The notes beneath the pieces are model-generated. The model saw nothing but the letters and a program-made list of their open reading frames with translations. It did no database searches and was not told the DNA's origin. Source: Lachnospira pectinoschiza (GTDB taxonomy: Bacteria > Bacillota > Clostridia > Lachnospirales > Lachnospiraceae). From it: a stretch of DNA of 64,000 nt. The stretch lies in assembly GCF_020564355.1 (NCBI RefSeq), contig NZ_JAJCRR010000001.1, positions 558,001 through 622,000 on the forward strand, written 5' to 3'. Of the stretch, positions 17,556 to 25,831 are shown piece by piece (position 1 is the first letter of the stretch; each line of letters begins with the position of its first letter). The position numbers and the translations under genes were made by a program.

Positions 17556-19037
17556 ATGGACAGTAATCAGGAATTTTCGTTATACAAGGATATGAAAGCC
17601 AGAACAAACGGAGAAATATACATCGGGGTGGTAGGACCGGTCAGAACCGGTAAATCAACTTTTATTAAAAGATTTATGGACTTGTGCGTACTGCCGCAGA
17701 TGGAAAATGAACATGTACGTGCGCGGGCAAAGGACGAACTGCCGCAGAGCGCCGCGGGAACAACAATTATGACGACCGAGCCGAAGTTTATTCCGAGTGA
17801 GGCGGCACTCATTTATCCAATGGAAGATGTGGGCGTCAAGGTGCGTCTGATTGACTGTGTCGGTTTTATGGTGGAAGGCGCGTCCGGTCACGTTGAAAAT
17901 GAAAAGGAGCGCATGGTAAAAACACCGTGGTCGCAGACGGAAATCCCGTTTACCAAGGCGGCGGAAATCGGTACGAAAAAGGTGATTGCGGAACATTCAA
18001 CGATAGGTATTGTCGTAACCACAGACGGTTCATTTTCAGAGATTCCAAGACAAAATTACGTTCCGGCGGAGGAACGCACTATTCAGGAATTAAGTGCCAT
18101 TAAAAAGCCGTTTCTGGTGCTGTTAAACAGTGCAAAGCCGTATTCTAAGGAAACCGGACAGCTTGCGGAAGAACTCACGCAGAAATACGGCGTAACCGTG
18201 CTGCCGGTCAACTGCGACCAGTTAAAAAAAGAAGATATCACTGCGATTCTTGAAAATGTACTGCTTGAATTTCCGGTGACGGAGCTGGATTTTTACACGC
18301 CGCAGTGGATGGAAATGCTGCCGGAGGACCACTGGCTGAAAGCGGAGCTGATTGCAAAGGCTGCGGAAGTGTTAGAACCAGTCGGAAAAATCCGCGATGT
18401 GAAGAAAAATTTTGTGCAGGTAACGGGAGAATCGCTAAGCGGCATTACCGTATCCGATATCCAGATGTCGGATGGCAGGGTGCGGCTGGAAGTGCAGATG
18501 AAGCCGCAGGTTTATTATGACATTTTAAGTGAATTGACAGGCACGGCAATCCACAATGAATATGAGCTGATTCACATGATCCGGGAGCTTTCTGCAAAGA
18601 AAAAAGAATTTGACAGTGTGGGAAATGCTTTATCAGAAGTGTCTGCAAGCGGCTTCGGGGTTGTAACACCGGTGCGGGAAGAAATTGTGTTAGATGAGCC
18701 GGAGGTGATTAAAAACGGCACAAAATACGGTGTAAAAATCAAAGCGCAGGTGCCGTCCGTCAATATGATCAAGACGAACATCAGTGTGGAAATTGCACCG
18801 ATTGTCGGTACGAAAAACCAGGCAGATGACCTGATTGCATACATAAAAGAAAATGCCGGGGACAATGCGCAGGGAATCTGGGAAACAAATATTTTCGGAA
18901 AGACGATTGAACAGATTGTAGATGATGGCATTTATGAAAAAACACACAACATGACACCGGAAAGCATGGAAAAGATTTCTTCTACATTGGAAAAAGTCAT
19001 GAATGAAAATTCGGGACTGGTCTGCCTGATTGTATAA
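17556..19037 (+). CDS. spoIVA: Stage IV sporulation protein A
   Basis: A 493-residue ATPase that polymerises on the outer forespore membrane and anchors the spore coat. The family start YKDMKARTNGEIYIGVVG leads into Walker A GPVRTGKST (27-35); DELPQSAAGTTIMTTEPKF and the C-terminal GLVCLIV tail also match. The length equals Bacillus SpoIVA (492). It should be under mother-cell sigma-E control, but I do not see a clear sigma-E box. Its ribosome site lies in the arm of a terminator-like hairpin. Confidence 0.97.
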   Translation: MDSNQEFSLYKDMKARTNGEIYIGVVGPVRTGKSTFIKRFMDLCVLPQMENEHVRARAKDELPQSAAGTTIMTTEPKFIPSEAALIYPMEDVGVKVRLIDCVGFMVEGASGHVENEKERMVKTPWSQTEIPFTKAAEIGTKKVIAEHSTIGIVVTTDGSFSEIPRQNYVPAEERTIQELSAIKKPFLVLLNSAKPYSKETGQLAEELTQKYGVTVLPVNCDQLKKEDITAILENVLLEFPVTELDFYTPQWMEMLPEDHWLKAELIAKAAEVLEPVGKIRDVKKNFVQVTGESLSGITVSDIQMSDGRVRLEVQMKPQVYYDILSELTGTAIHNEYELIHMIRELSAKKKEFDSVGNALSEVSASGFGVVTPVREEIVLDEPEVIKNGTKYGVKIKAQVPSVNMIKTNISVEIAPIVGTKNQADDLIAYIKENAGDNAQGIWETNIFGKTIEQIVDDGIYEKTHNMTPESMEKISSTLEKVMNENSGLVCLIV

Positions 19038-19059
19038 ATCAGGCTGTATGCAAAAATGC

Positions 19060-19088
19060 TTTATAATGTAAAAAAACTGTGGTATACT
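19060..19088 (+). promoter_or_regulatory. apt promoter
   Basis: A weak -35 TTTATA (19060-19065), 17 bases, then TATACT (19083-19088). Transcription would start close to 19095, at the foot of a long hairpin. Confidence 0.55.
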
Positions 19089-19097
19089 AATGAAAGA

Positions 19098-19139
19098 GTG
19101 TTGTATCACGGCATTATCTGATATGCCGTGGTATAACAC
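19098..19139 (+). promoter_or_regulatory. 5'-terminal hairpin of the apt mRNA
   Basis: GTGTTGTATCACGGCAT (19098-19114) pairs over 17 positions with ATGCCGTGGTATAACAC (19123-19139), with two G-U wobbles valid on the plus-strand RNA and an eight-base loop. Confidence 0.7.
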
Positions 19140-19201
19140 TTCTGTATTGAAAAAACGAATTCAAGAAATATATGCTGCAATGCGGCGGAATGGAGAACAA
19201 C

Positions 19202-19726
19202 ATGAAAAAAGTAGAAGATTATGTACGCAGTATTCCGGATTTCCCGGAAAAGGGAATTATTTTCAGAGATATTACAAGCGTGATTCAGGATCCGGAAGGA
19301 TTAAAGCTTGCAATTGACGGCATACAGAATTTATTAAAAGACGTAGATTTTGATGTGGTAGTCGGACCGGAATCCAGAGGTTTTATCTTTGGTGTGCCAA
19401 TTGCTTACAATAATCATACGGGCTTTGTACCGGTCAGAAAAAAGGGAAAGCTTCCGTGCGAAACCATTTCAGAAGAATATGCCCTTGAATACGGTACGGC
19501 AACAATTGAAATACATAAGGATGCCATTCAGCCGGGTCAGAAGGTTGTTATTGTCGATGATTTAATTGCAACCGGCGGAACGACAGAAGCTGCCATTCAT
19601 ATGATTGAGCGTCTGGGCGGTGAGGTTGTAAAGGTTGTATTTCTTATGGAGCTGGAAGGCTTAAAGGGCAGAGAACGTCTAAAAGATTACGATGTGGATG
19701 CAGTGATTAAGTATCCGGGTAAATAA
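19202..19726 (+). CDS. apt: Adenine phosphoribosyltransferase
   Basis: A 174-residue PRPP-dependent enzyme turning adenine into AMP. It has the family N-terminus (VEDYVRSIPDFPEKGIIFRD) and the PRPP loop VVIVDDLIATGGT near residue 115. The frame opens at 19172, but ATG 19202 follows GGAATGGAG and gives the normal Apt start. It is adjacent to deoD, so the pair forms a purine salvage block. A small GCTGC/GCGGC stem precedes the ribosome site. Confidence 0.96.
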   Translation: MKKVEDYVRSIPDFPEKGIIFRDITSVIQDPEGLKLAIDGIQNLLKDVDFDVVVGPESRGFIFGVPIAYNNHTGFVPVRKKGKLPCETISEEYALEYGTATIEIHKDAIQPGQKVVIVDDLIATGGTTEAAIHMIERLGGEVVKVVFLMELEGLKGRERLKDYDVDAVIKYPGK

Positions 19727-19759
19727 AGAACGGACTGTACGGCAGAAAGGAGAGAGCAT

Positions 19760-20476
19760 ATGGCAACACCACATAATCAGGCAGAAAAGGGACAGATTGC
19801 AAAGACGGTGCTGATGCCGGGAGATCCGTTGCGTGCAAAGTATATTGCAGAGAATTTTCTCACAGAGGTACAGCAGTTTAACGAAGTGCGCAATATGTAT
19901 GGCTATACCGGAAAGTATCAAGGCAGGGAAGTTTCTGTCATGGGAAGCGGTATGGGAATGCCGTCCATGGGCATTTACAGCTATGAATTGTATACAAAAT
20001 ACGATGTAGAACGGATTATCCGTATCGGTTCTGCCGGGGCGCTCTCCGATGATATTGCATTGATGGATATTGTTGCGGCAATCGGTACCTGTACGGATTC
20101 TAATTATGCTTCCCAGTATGGGCTGCCGGGTACATTTGCACCGACAGCGGATTTTGGTCTGTTAAAGATTACAGACCGCATTGCACAAGAAAAAAATCTT
20201 TCCTTAAAGGTTGGAAATATTGTGTCTTCGGACATTTTTTATAATGAAGACAACAGTGTCAATGACCGTTGGAAGAAGATGAACGTACTGGCAGTGGACA
20301 TGGAGGCAGCGGCACTGTATATGAATGCGGCAAGATGCGGTAAAAAAGCACTCTGCCTGCTGACAATCAGTGACCATTTGTACCGTCATGAAAGCCTGAC
20401 GGCAATGCAGCGGCAGAATTCATTTCAGGAGATGATGACACTGGCGCTGGATACGGCAGCAGCATGTGAAGCATAA
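19760..20476 (+). CDS. deoD: Purine nucleoside phosphorylase DeoD-type
   Basis: A 238-residue hexameric-type PNP that phosphorolyses purine (deoxy)nucleosides to base and (deoxy)ribose-1-phosphate. It has the DeoD pattern MPGDPLRAKYIAENFL, GSGMGMPSMGIY and the nucleoside-binding AVDMEAAALY. It lies 33 bases after apt with an AAAGGAGAG ribosome site. The deoxyribose-1-phosphate made here feeds phosphopentomutase (deoB at 48367). Confidence 0.96.
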   Translation: MATPHNQAEKGQIAKTVLMPGDPLRAKYIAENFLTEVQQFNEVRNMYGYTGKYQGREVSVMGSGMGMPSMGIYSYELYTKYDVERIIRIGSAGALSDDIALMDIVAAIGTCTDSNYASQYGLPGTFAPTADFGLLKITDRIAQEKNLSLKVGNIVSSDIFYNEDNSVNDRWKKMNVLAVDMEAAALYMNAARCGKKALCLLTISDHLYRHESLTAMQRQNSFQEMMTLALDTAAACEA

Positions 20477-20506
20477 AACGAAAAGCGGAGGAAAGAAAGA
20501 CAGAGT

Positions 20507-22198
20507 ATGACATTTTTAAACAGTGCGCCGTTCTGGCTGATTGTATGTTTTCTCGTGATTGCGGTTTATGTTTCCGCGGACGGTAAAAGAAAACACCGGG
20601 CAAAGGTTTTAAAGCAGCTTAAAAGCAGCTTTGGGAAACCGTCTGGGCGCAGATACGGGGAAGATGAATATGAGCGCCTGACACATTATTACAGAGAGTG
20701 TGCAGAGCAGTCCGGGGAAGGCATTGACGATATTACATGGAATGACCTGAATATGGACGACATTTTTAAGCAGATGAATATTGCCAATTCTTCGGCAGGA
20801 CAAGAGTATCTGTACAGGCTTTTGCGGACACCGGCGGAAAGTCCGGACAGGCTTCGTGAAATTGACAGTCTGGCAGAGTATTTTGCAGCACATGAGAAAG
20901 AGCGGATTGCATTACAGCAGGAATTTGTAAAGCTTGGCTTTGTGAAATATTTATCACTTAGCGACTATATCGGCCTGATGGTTGGCATGGAACCCGGTGG
21001 CAACAGTGTGCATATTGCGGCGCTCATTGCGTTGGCGGCAGCTTTTGTGGTCTGCTTTGCGGTAAATCCGGTTATCGGAATCGGACTGATTGTGGCGGCG
21101 GTTACATTTTCGATTCTGACATATTATAAAATGAAGGCAAAGGTTGAACATTACTTTGTCTGCATTGCGCAGATTGTACGCATGACAGCGGCGGCACAGG
21201 CGATTGCACAGCAAAAAAACGCAGGGCTGGAAGAATATAACAAAAAGCTGGAGGAACTCTGCAAAAAATTCCAGTCGGTCACAAAAAATGCGTGGCTGCT
21301 GGAATCCGGTAATGTCAACGGCTCGCTGTCTGAAATGGCAATGGAGTATATGCGTATGCTTACCCATGTGGATTTAATGAAATTTAACAGCATGGTACGC
21401 CATATCGGAAACTGTCAGGCAGAGGTCTATGAACTGTTTGATACGTTAGGACTGCTGGAAGCCTGCATTTCGGTGGCATCATACAGACAGATGCTTCCGT
21501 ACTGGTCGAAGCCGCAGCTTTTAACCGGCAGCAGAAGAAAGCTTGTGATTGAGGAAGGGTATCACCCATTAATTGAAAAGCCGGTTGCCAATTCCATGCA
21601 TACAGAAAAAAATGTACTGCTGACAGGCTCCAACGCTTCCGGTAAATCCACATTTTTACGGACGATAGCCGTCAATGCGGTGCTGTCACAGACCATTTTT
21701 ACGAGTGTGTCAAAAAATTATCAGGCACCGTATTTCAGAATCTATTCTTCAATGTCTTTAAAGGACGATTTAGGCGGCAAAAACAGCTACTATATTGTGG
21801 AGATTAAAGCACTTAAAAGGATTCTTACCGCCGCAGAGCAGACGGGCTGCCCGGTGCTTTGCTTTGTCGATGAGGTGCTGCGCGGAACCAATACGGTAGA
21901 GCGTATCGCGGCATCTTCTGAGATTTTAAAATATTTAAAGGATAAGAATGTATTGTGTTTTGCGGCAACGCATGATATTGAACTGACCGCGATTTTAAGC
22001 GGCTGTTATGATAATTATCATTTTCAGGAAGAAGTCACGGACAGCGATGTTTCCTTTAATTTTAAGCTGTTTAAAGGACCGGCGACGACAAGAAACGCGA
22101 TTAAGCTGCTTAAAATGATAGGTTATGATGCATCTATTATCAAAGGTGCAGAGTGTCAGGCAGGTTATTTTATAGAAAATGGTGTCTGGAAAATTTAA
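20507..22198 (+). CDS. MutS-family ATPase with membrane segments
   Basis: A 563-residue protein with an N-terminal hydrophobic helix (about 4-24), a second hydrophobic pair at about 168-205, a helical linker and a C-terminal MutS-type ABC ATPase: Walker A GSNASGKST near residue 375, Walker B CFVDEVLRGTNTVER and the ATHD-like AATHDIEL. The mismatch-recognition domain of true MutS is absent, so a role in classical mismatch repair is unlikely. It probably represents one of the membrane-associated MutS paralogues of Firmicutes. The substrate is unknown. Confidence 0.85.
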   Translation: MTFLNSAPFWLIVCFLVIAVYVSADGKRKHRAKVLKQLKSSFGKPSGRRYGEDEYERLTHYYRECAEQSGEGIDDITWNDLNMDDIFKQMNIANSSAGQEYLYRLLRTPAESPDRLREIDSLAEYFAAHEKERIALQQEFVKLGFVKYLSLSDYIGLMVGMEPGGNSVHIAALIALAAAFVVCFAVNPVIGIGLIVAAVTFSILTYYKMKAKVEHYFVCIAQIVRMTAAAQAIAQQKNAGLEEYNKKLEELCKKFQSVTKNAWLLESGNVNGSLSEMAMEYMRMLTHVDLMKFNSMVRHIGNCQAEVYELFDTLGLLEACISVASYRQMLPYWSKPQLLTGSRRKLVIEEGYHPLIEKPVANSMHTEKNVLLTGSNASGKSTFLRTIAVNAVLSQTIFTSVSKNYQAPYFRIYSSMSLKDDLGGKNSYYIVEIKALKRILTAAEQTGCPVLCFVDEVLRGTNTVERIAASSEILKYLKDKNVLCFAATHDIELTAILSGCYDNYHFQEEVTDSDVSFNFKLFKGPATTRNAIKLLKMIGYDASIIKGAECQAGYFIENGVWKI

Positions 22199-22226
22199 GT
22201 ACCGTTATTTGTTTGCATCAAATGGG

Positions 22227-22255
22227 TTGAGAATACAATAAAAATATGATAAAAT
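22227..22255 (+). promoter_or_regulatory. Promoter ahead of the 47-aa protein and alaS
   Basis: TTGAGA (22227-22232), 17 bases, TAAAAT (22250-22255), 30 bases before the small gene. Confidence 0.55.
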
Positions 22256-22286
22256 ATAATATCAGTTTGGATAGGGAGGTACAGGT

Positions 22287-22430
22287 ATGACAGGATTAGC
22301 AGGTGAAGTTATTTACGAAGCAGTGAAGTTTATTATTATGCTGTTATTGCTGGCAGGCGGTGTAGTTATCGGAGGAAAGCTCCGTACACGTTCAGACGCA
22401 AAAAAAGAGGCAAAAAACAAGGAAATCTAG
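22287..22430 (+). CDS. Small membrane protein (47 aa)
   Basis: ATG 22287, preceded by AGGGAGGT, opens a 47-residue frame ending in TAG at 22428. One hydrophobic helix (FIIMLLLLAGGVVIGG) is followed by a basic tail (KLRTRSDAKKEAKNK), so the C-terminus should be cytoplasmic. It lies 12 bases ahead of alaS and shares its promoter. Function is unknown. The strong ribosome site and clear topology make it convincing despite its size. Confidence 0.82.
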   Translation: MTGLAGEVIYEAVKFIIMLLLLAGGVVIGGKLRTRSDAKKEAKNKEI

Positions 22431-22442
22431 GAGGATAAAGAA

Positions 22443-25082
22443 GTGCAGTACAGAGGTGTTAACGAGTTAAGAAGAATGTTTCTTGACTTTTTCGAGAGCA
22501 AGGGTCATTTAAAGATGAAAAGCTTTTCACTTGTTCCACACAATGACAACAGTTTATTGATTATTAATTCCGGTATGGCGCCGTTAAAGCCATATTTCAC
22601 AGGACAGGAGATTCCACCGAGAAGAAGGGTGACAACCTGTCAGAAGTGTATCAGAACCGGAGATATCGAAAACGTAGGAAAGACAGCAAGACATGGTACA
22701 TTCTTTGAAATGCTCGGTAACTTTTCTTTTGGTGATTATTTTAAGAGAGAGGCAATTCACTGGTCATGGGAATTTTTAACAGAAGTTGTAGGACTGGATA
22801 AGGATAGACTGTATCCGTCTATTTATTTAGATGACGATGAAGCCTTTGATATCTGGAATAAAGAAATCGGTATTGCACCGGAACGTATTTTCCGTTTTGG
22901 CAAGGAAGACAATTTCTGGGAACACGGCGCAGGACCTTGCGGACCATGTTCGGAAATTTATTATGACCGCGGAGAAAAGTACGGTTGCGGCAAGCCGGGC
23001 TGTACGGTAGGCTGTGACTGCGACCGTTACATGGAAGTATGGAATAACGTATTTTCACAGTTTAACAATGACGGCAAGGGCAATTATTCAGAACTGGAAC
23101 AGAAAAATATCGATACCGGTATGGGTCTTGAAAGACTTGCGGTTGTTGTTCAGGATGTTGATTCTATTTTCGATGTGGACACTTTACAGGCACTGCGCAA
23201 CAAGGTCTGTGAAATGGCCGGTGTGAAGTATCACGAAGATGAAAAGCAGGACGTATCAATCCGTGTTATCACAGACCATATCCGTTCAGTTACATTTATG
23301 GTAAGCGACGGAATTATGCCGTCTAACGAAGGCAGAGGTTATGTGCTTAGAAGACTGTTAAGACGTGCCGCAAGACACGGAAGACTGCTTGGCATTGAAG
23401 GCAAGTTCTTATCAAAGCTTTGTGAAACGGTTATTGAAGGTTCTAAGGACGGATATCCTGAATTGGATGAAAAGAGAGATTTCATTATTAAAGTTATCGC
23501 AGAAGAAGAAGATAAGTTTAATAAGACCATTGACCAGGGCTTAAGCATTCTTGCTGATATGGAACAGGAACTTGAAAAGAGCGGTAAAAAGGTACTCGGC
23601 GGCGCAGATGCATTTAAGCTGTATGACACATACGGTTTCCCAATGGATTTAACAAAGGAAATCCTTGAAGAAAAGAATATTACAATTGATGAAGAAGGCT
23701 TTACGGTAGCGATGAATGAACAGCGGGAAAAGGCACGTAAGGCAAGAAAGACCACAAATTACATGGGTGCGGATGCAACCGTTTATGATGAAATCGACCC
23801 GGCAGTTACAAGTAAGTTTACAGGTTATGATAAGCTGGTGAATGAATCGGAGATTACCGTACTGACAACGGAATCAGAGATTACAGAAGCACTTTCAGAA
23901 GGCGATAAAGGAACCGTTATCGTAGATGAATCCGTGTTTTATGCAACCATGGGTGGTCAGGAAGGTGACTGCGGTGTGATTACAGGACCGGAAGGTGAAT
24001 TTACCGTAGAAACAACCATTAAGTTAAAGGGCGGCAAGATTGGACATGTCGGTGTGATGACAAAGGGCATGTTAAAGAAAGGCGATAAAGTAACACTTTC
24101 TGTAAATGCCGCAAAGAGAGCCGATTCATGCAAGAATCACAGTGCAACACATCTGCTTCAGGGAGCATTAAAGGAGGTACTCGGAAGCCACGTACAGCAG
24201 TCCGGTTCTTATGTAGACCCTGACAGATTAAGATTTGACTTTGCACATTTCCAGAGCATGACAGCCGAGGAACTTGAAAAGGTTGAAAAGATTGTCAATG
24301 AAAAGATTGCAGAAGCCATTCCTGTTGTGACACAGGTCATGACGATTGATGAAGCCAAAAAGACAGGCGCAACCGCACTGTTTGGTGAAAAGTACGGCGA
24401 AACGGTACGTGTTGTCTGCATGGGCGAATTTTCAAAAGAGTTCTGCGGTGGTACACATGTAGCCAATACATCAAACATCGGACTGTTTAAGATTATTTCA
24501 GAATCCGGTGTTGCTGCAGGTACAAGAAGAATCGAAGCACTCACAGGCAACGGTGTATTAAAGTATTACGCACAGCTTGAAGAAACCTTAAAAGAAGCCG
24601 CAAAAGCAGCTAAGGCAGAACCGGTACAGCTTGTTAAGAAGATTCATTCCATGAATGATGAAATCAAGACATTAATGAGCGAGAACGAAAAGTTAAAGGC
24701 AGAGCTTGCAAACAACGCTTTAGGGGATGTAACAAAAGACATTACCGAAGTAAAGGGCGTGAAGTTCCTTGCAACAAAGGTTGACAATGTTGATATGAAT
24801 GAACTCAGAAATCTTGGTGATAAATTAAAGTCACAGATTGGTTCAGGCGTTGTACTGATTGTCAGTGCACAGGGCGCAGATAAGGTCAATATGATTGCCA
24901 TGGCAACCGATGATGTAATCGGAAAGGGCGCTCATGCCGGTAATCTGATTAAAGCGGTTGCTTCCTGCGTAGGCGGTGGCGGCGGCGGCCGTCCGAATAT
25001 GGCACAGGCAGGTGGTAAGAATCCGGCGGGCATTGACGAACTGCTTGCAAAGGCGCCGCAGGTTCTGGAACAGCAGTTATAA
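22443..25082 (+). CDS. alaS: Alanyl-tRNA synthetase
   Basis: A full-length 879-residue class II synthetase. It starts at GTG behind AGGAGG and shows motif 1 (VTTCQKCIRTGDIENVG), the editing-site HSATHLLQ and CGGTHVAN zinc/editing residues, and a glycine-rich C-terminal DHHA1 domain (VGGGGGGRPNMAQAGG). A cysteine cluster near 175-200 (CGKPGCTVGCDC) is an insert also seen in clostridial AlaRS. No T-box leader is visible upstream. Confidence 0.98.
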   Translation: MQYRGVNELRRMFLDFFESKGHLKMKSFSLVPHNDNSLLIINSGMAPLKPYFTGQEIPPRRRVTTCQKCIRTGDIENVGKTARHGTFFEMLGNFSFGDYFKREAIHWSWEFLTEVVGLDKDRLYPSIYLDDDEAFDIWNKEIGIAPERIFRFGKEDNFWEHGAGPCGPCSEIYYDRGEKYGCGKPGCTVGCDCDRYMEVWNNVFSQFNNDGKGNYSELEQKNIDTGMGLERLAVVVQDVDSIFDVDTLQALRNKVCEMAGVKYHEDEKQDVSIRVITDHIRSVTFMVSDGIMPSNEGRGYVLRRLLRRAARHGRLLGIEGKFLSKLCETVIEGSKDGYPELDEKRDFIIKVIAEEEDKFNKTIDQGLSILADMEQELEKSGKKVLGGADAFKLYDTYGFPMDLTKEILEEKNITIDEEGFTVAMNEQREKARKARKTTNYMGADATVYDEIDPAVTSKFTGYDKLVNESEITVLTTESEITEALSEGDKGTVIVDESVFYATMGGQEGDCGVITGPEGEFTVETTIKLKGGKIGHVGVMTKGMLKKGDKVTLSVNAAKRADSCKNHSATHLLQGALKEVLGSHVQQSGSYVDPDRLRFDFAHFQSMTAEELEKVEKIVNEKIAEAIPVVTQVMTIDEAKKTGATALFGEKYGETVRVVCMGEFSKEFCGGTHVANTSNIGLFKIISESGVAAGTRRIEALTGNGVLKYYAQLEETLKEAAKAAKAEPVQLVKKIHSMNDEIKTLMSENEKLKAELANNALGDVTKDITEVKGVKFLATKVDNVDMNELRNLGDKLKSQIGSGVVLIVSAQGADKVNMIAMATDDVIGKGAHAGNLIKAVASCVGGGGGGRPNMAQAGGKNPAGIDELLAKAPQVLEQQL

Positions 25083-25111
25083 AAATATCTGCAAAAATTT
25101 ACCGTAAAAGG

Positions 25112-25139
25112 TTGACGAATAGAAAATCTATGGTATAAT
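25112..25139 (+). promoter_or_regulatory. rpsU promoter
   Basis: TTGACG (25112-25117), 16 bases, consensus TATAAT (25134-25139), about 80 bases before the rpsU start. Confidence 0.75.
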
Positions 25140-25218
25140 ATTTTTTGTGCAATTAATTAATACCCTATTTATGTATTGTTGTGCACAATTTGCAACAGAA
25201 GGGTGGTTAGGAAAAGAT

Positions 25219-25395
25219 ATGTCAAATGTCATCGTTAAAGAAAACGAGTCTTTAGATAGCGCATTACGCAGATTCAAGAGAAACTGTGCAAAGGCTGGCA
25301 TTCAGCAGGAAATTCGTAAAAGAGAACATTACGAAAAGCCAAGCGTTAGACGTAAGAAGAAGTCTGAAGCTGCTAGAAAACGTAAGTTCAACTAA
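25219..25395 (+). CDS. rpsU: 30S ribosomal protein S21
   Basis: A 58-residue very basic protein ([20 protein letters not shown], then a [13 protein letters not shown] tail) that binds near the anti-Shine-Dalgarno end of 16S rRNA. The frame is open from 25147, but ATG 25219 gives the universal S21 N-terminus and has TAGGAAAAG ahead. It has its own promoter and terminator. In many Firmicutes it neighbours yqeY; here yqeY is 11 kb away. Confidence 0.97.
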   Translation: MSNVIVKENESLDSALRRFKRNCAKAGIQQEIRKREHYEKPSVRRKKKSEAARKRKFN

Positions 25396-25416
25396 TTAGA
25401 GTTTAATTAATTTATC

Positions 25417-25451
25417 AGCCGGTGTGGGAGCAATCCTGCACCGGCTTTTTC
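25417..25451 (+). terminator. Terminator after rpsU
   Basis: AGCCGGTG (25417-25424) pairs with CACCGGCT (25439-25446), followed by TTTTTCG. Confidence 0.88.
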
Positions 25452-25553
25452 GTGGTGCGCCTAGTGATGCACATTTCGTTTAAATAAAAGGCATAAAGTT
25501 TTGGTTGTAACATACAATATATAAATGGATTGAAAGGTGTCTTTAGCGGACGT

Positions 25554-25811
25554 ATGCGCAGAAAAGAAACTATTGTGGAGGCATTGGACGTAACCAAAGA
25601 TGCGGCACTCGGTATGCCGGTGGTTACGGCAGTCGGCAATTGTGAAGTTTATGTGGAAAATTTCAAATCCATTGCAGAATATGACTGTAATACCGTAAAA
25701 CTTTTAACAAAAAAAGGATTTTTATCCATTAAAGGGGAACGGCTGGAAATTCTTTATTATGATGAAGAAGAAATCGCCGTCAGGGGCAGGATTATCAGCA
25801 TTGAAGTATAA
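25554..25811 (+). CDS. yqfC: Sporulation protein YqfC
   Basis: An 85-residue member of the YabP/YqfC family (VEALDVTKDAALGMPVVTAV, then KGFLSIKGERLEIL and VRGRIISIEV). It is required for sporulation in Bacillus and is made in the mother cell. ATG 25554 matches family N-termini. An upstream TTG at 25530 would add eight residues; neither start has an ideally spaced ribosome site. yqfD follows 20 bases later, the usual order. Confidence 0.88.
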   Translation: MRRKETIVEALDVTKDAALGMPVVTAVGNCEVYVENFKSIAEYDCNTVKLLTKKGFLSIKGERLEILYYDEEEIAVRGRIISIEV

Positions 25812-25831
25812 AAGAGGGGCATGCCGGTGAT

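Noticed and set aside
19090..19317. 75-codon frame overlapping the apt leader and start
   Set aside because: Its first part is the leader hairpin and its second part is a shifted reading of apt. There is no ribosome site.
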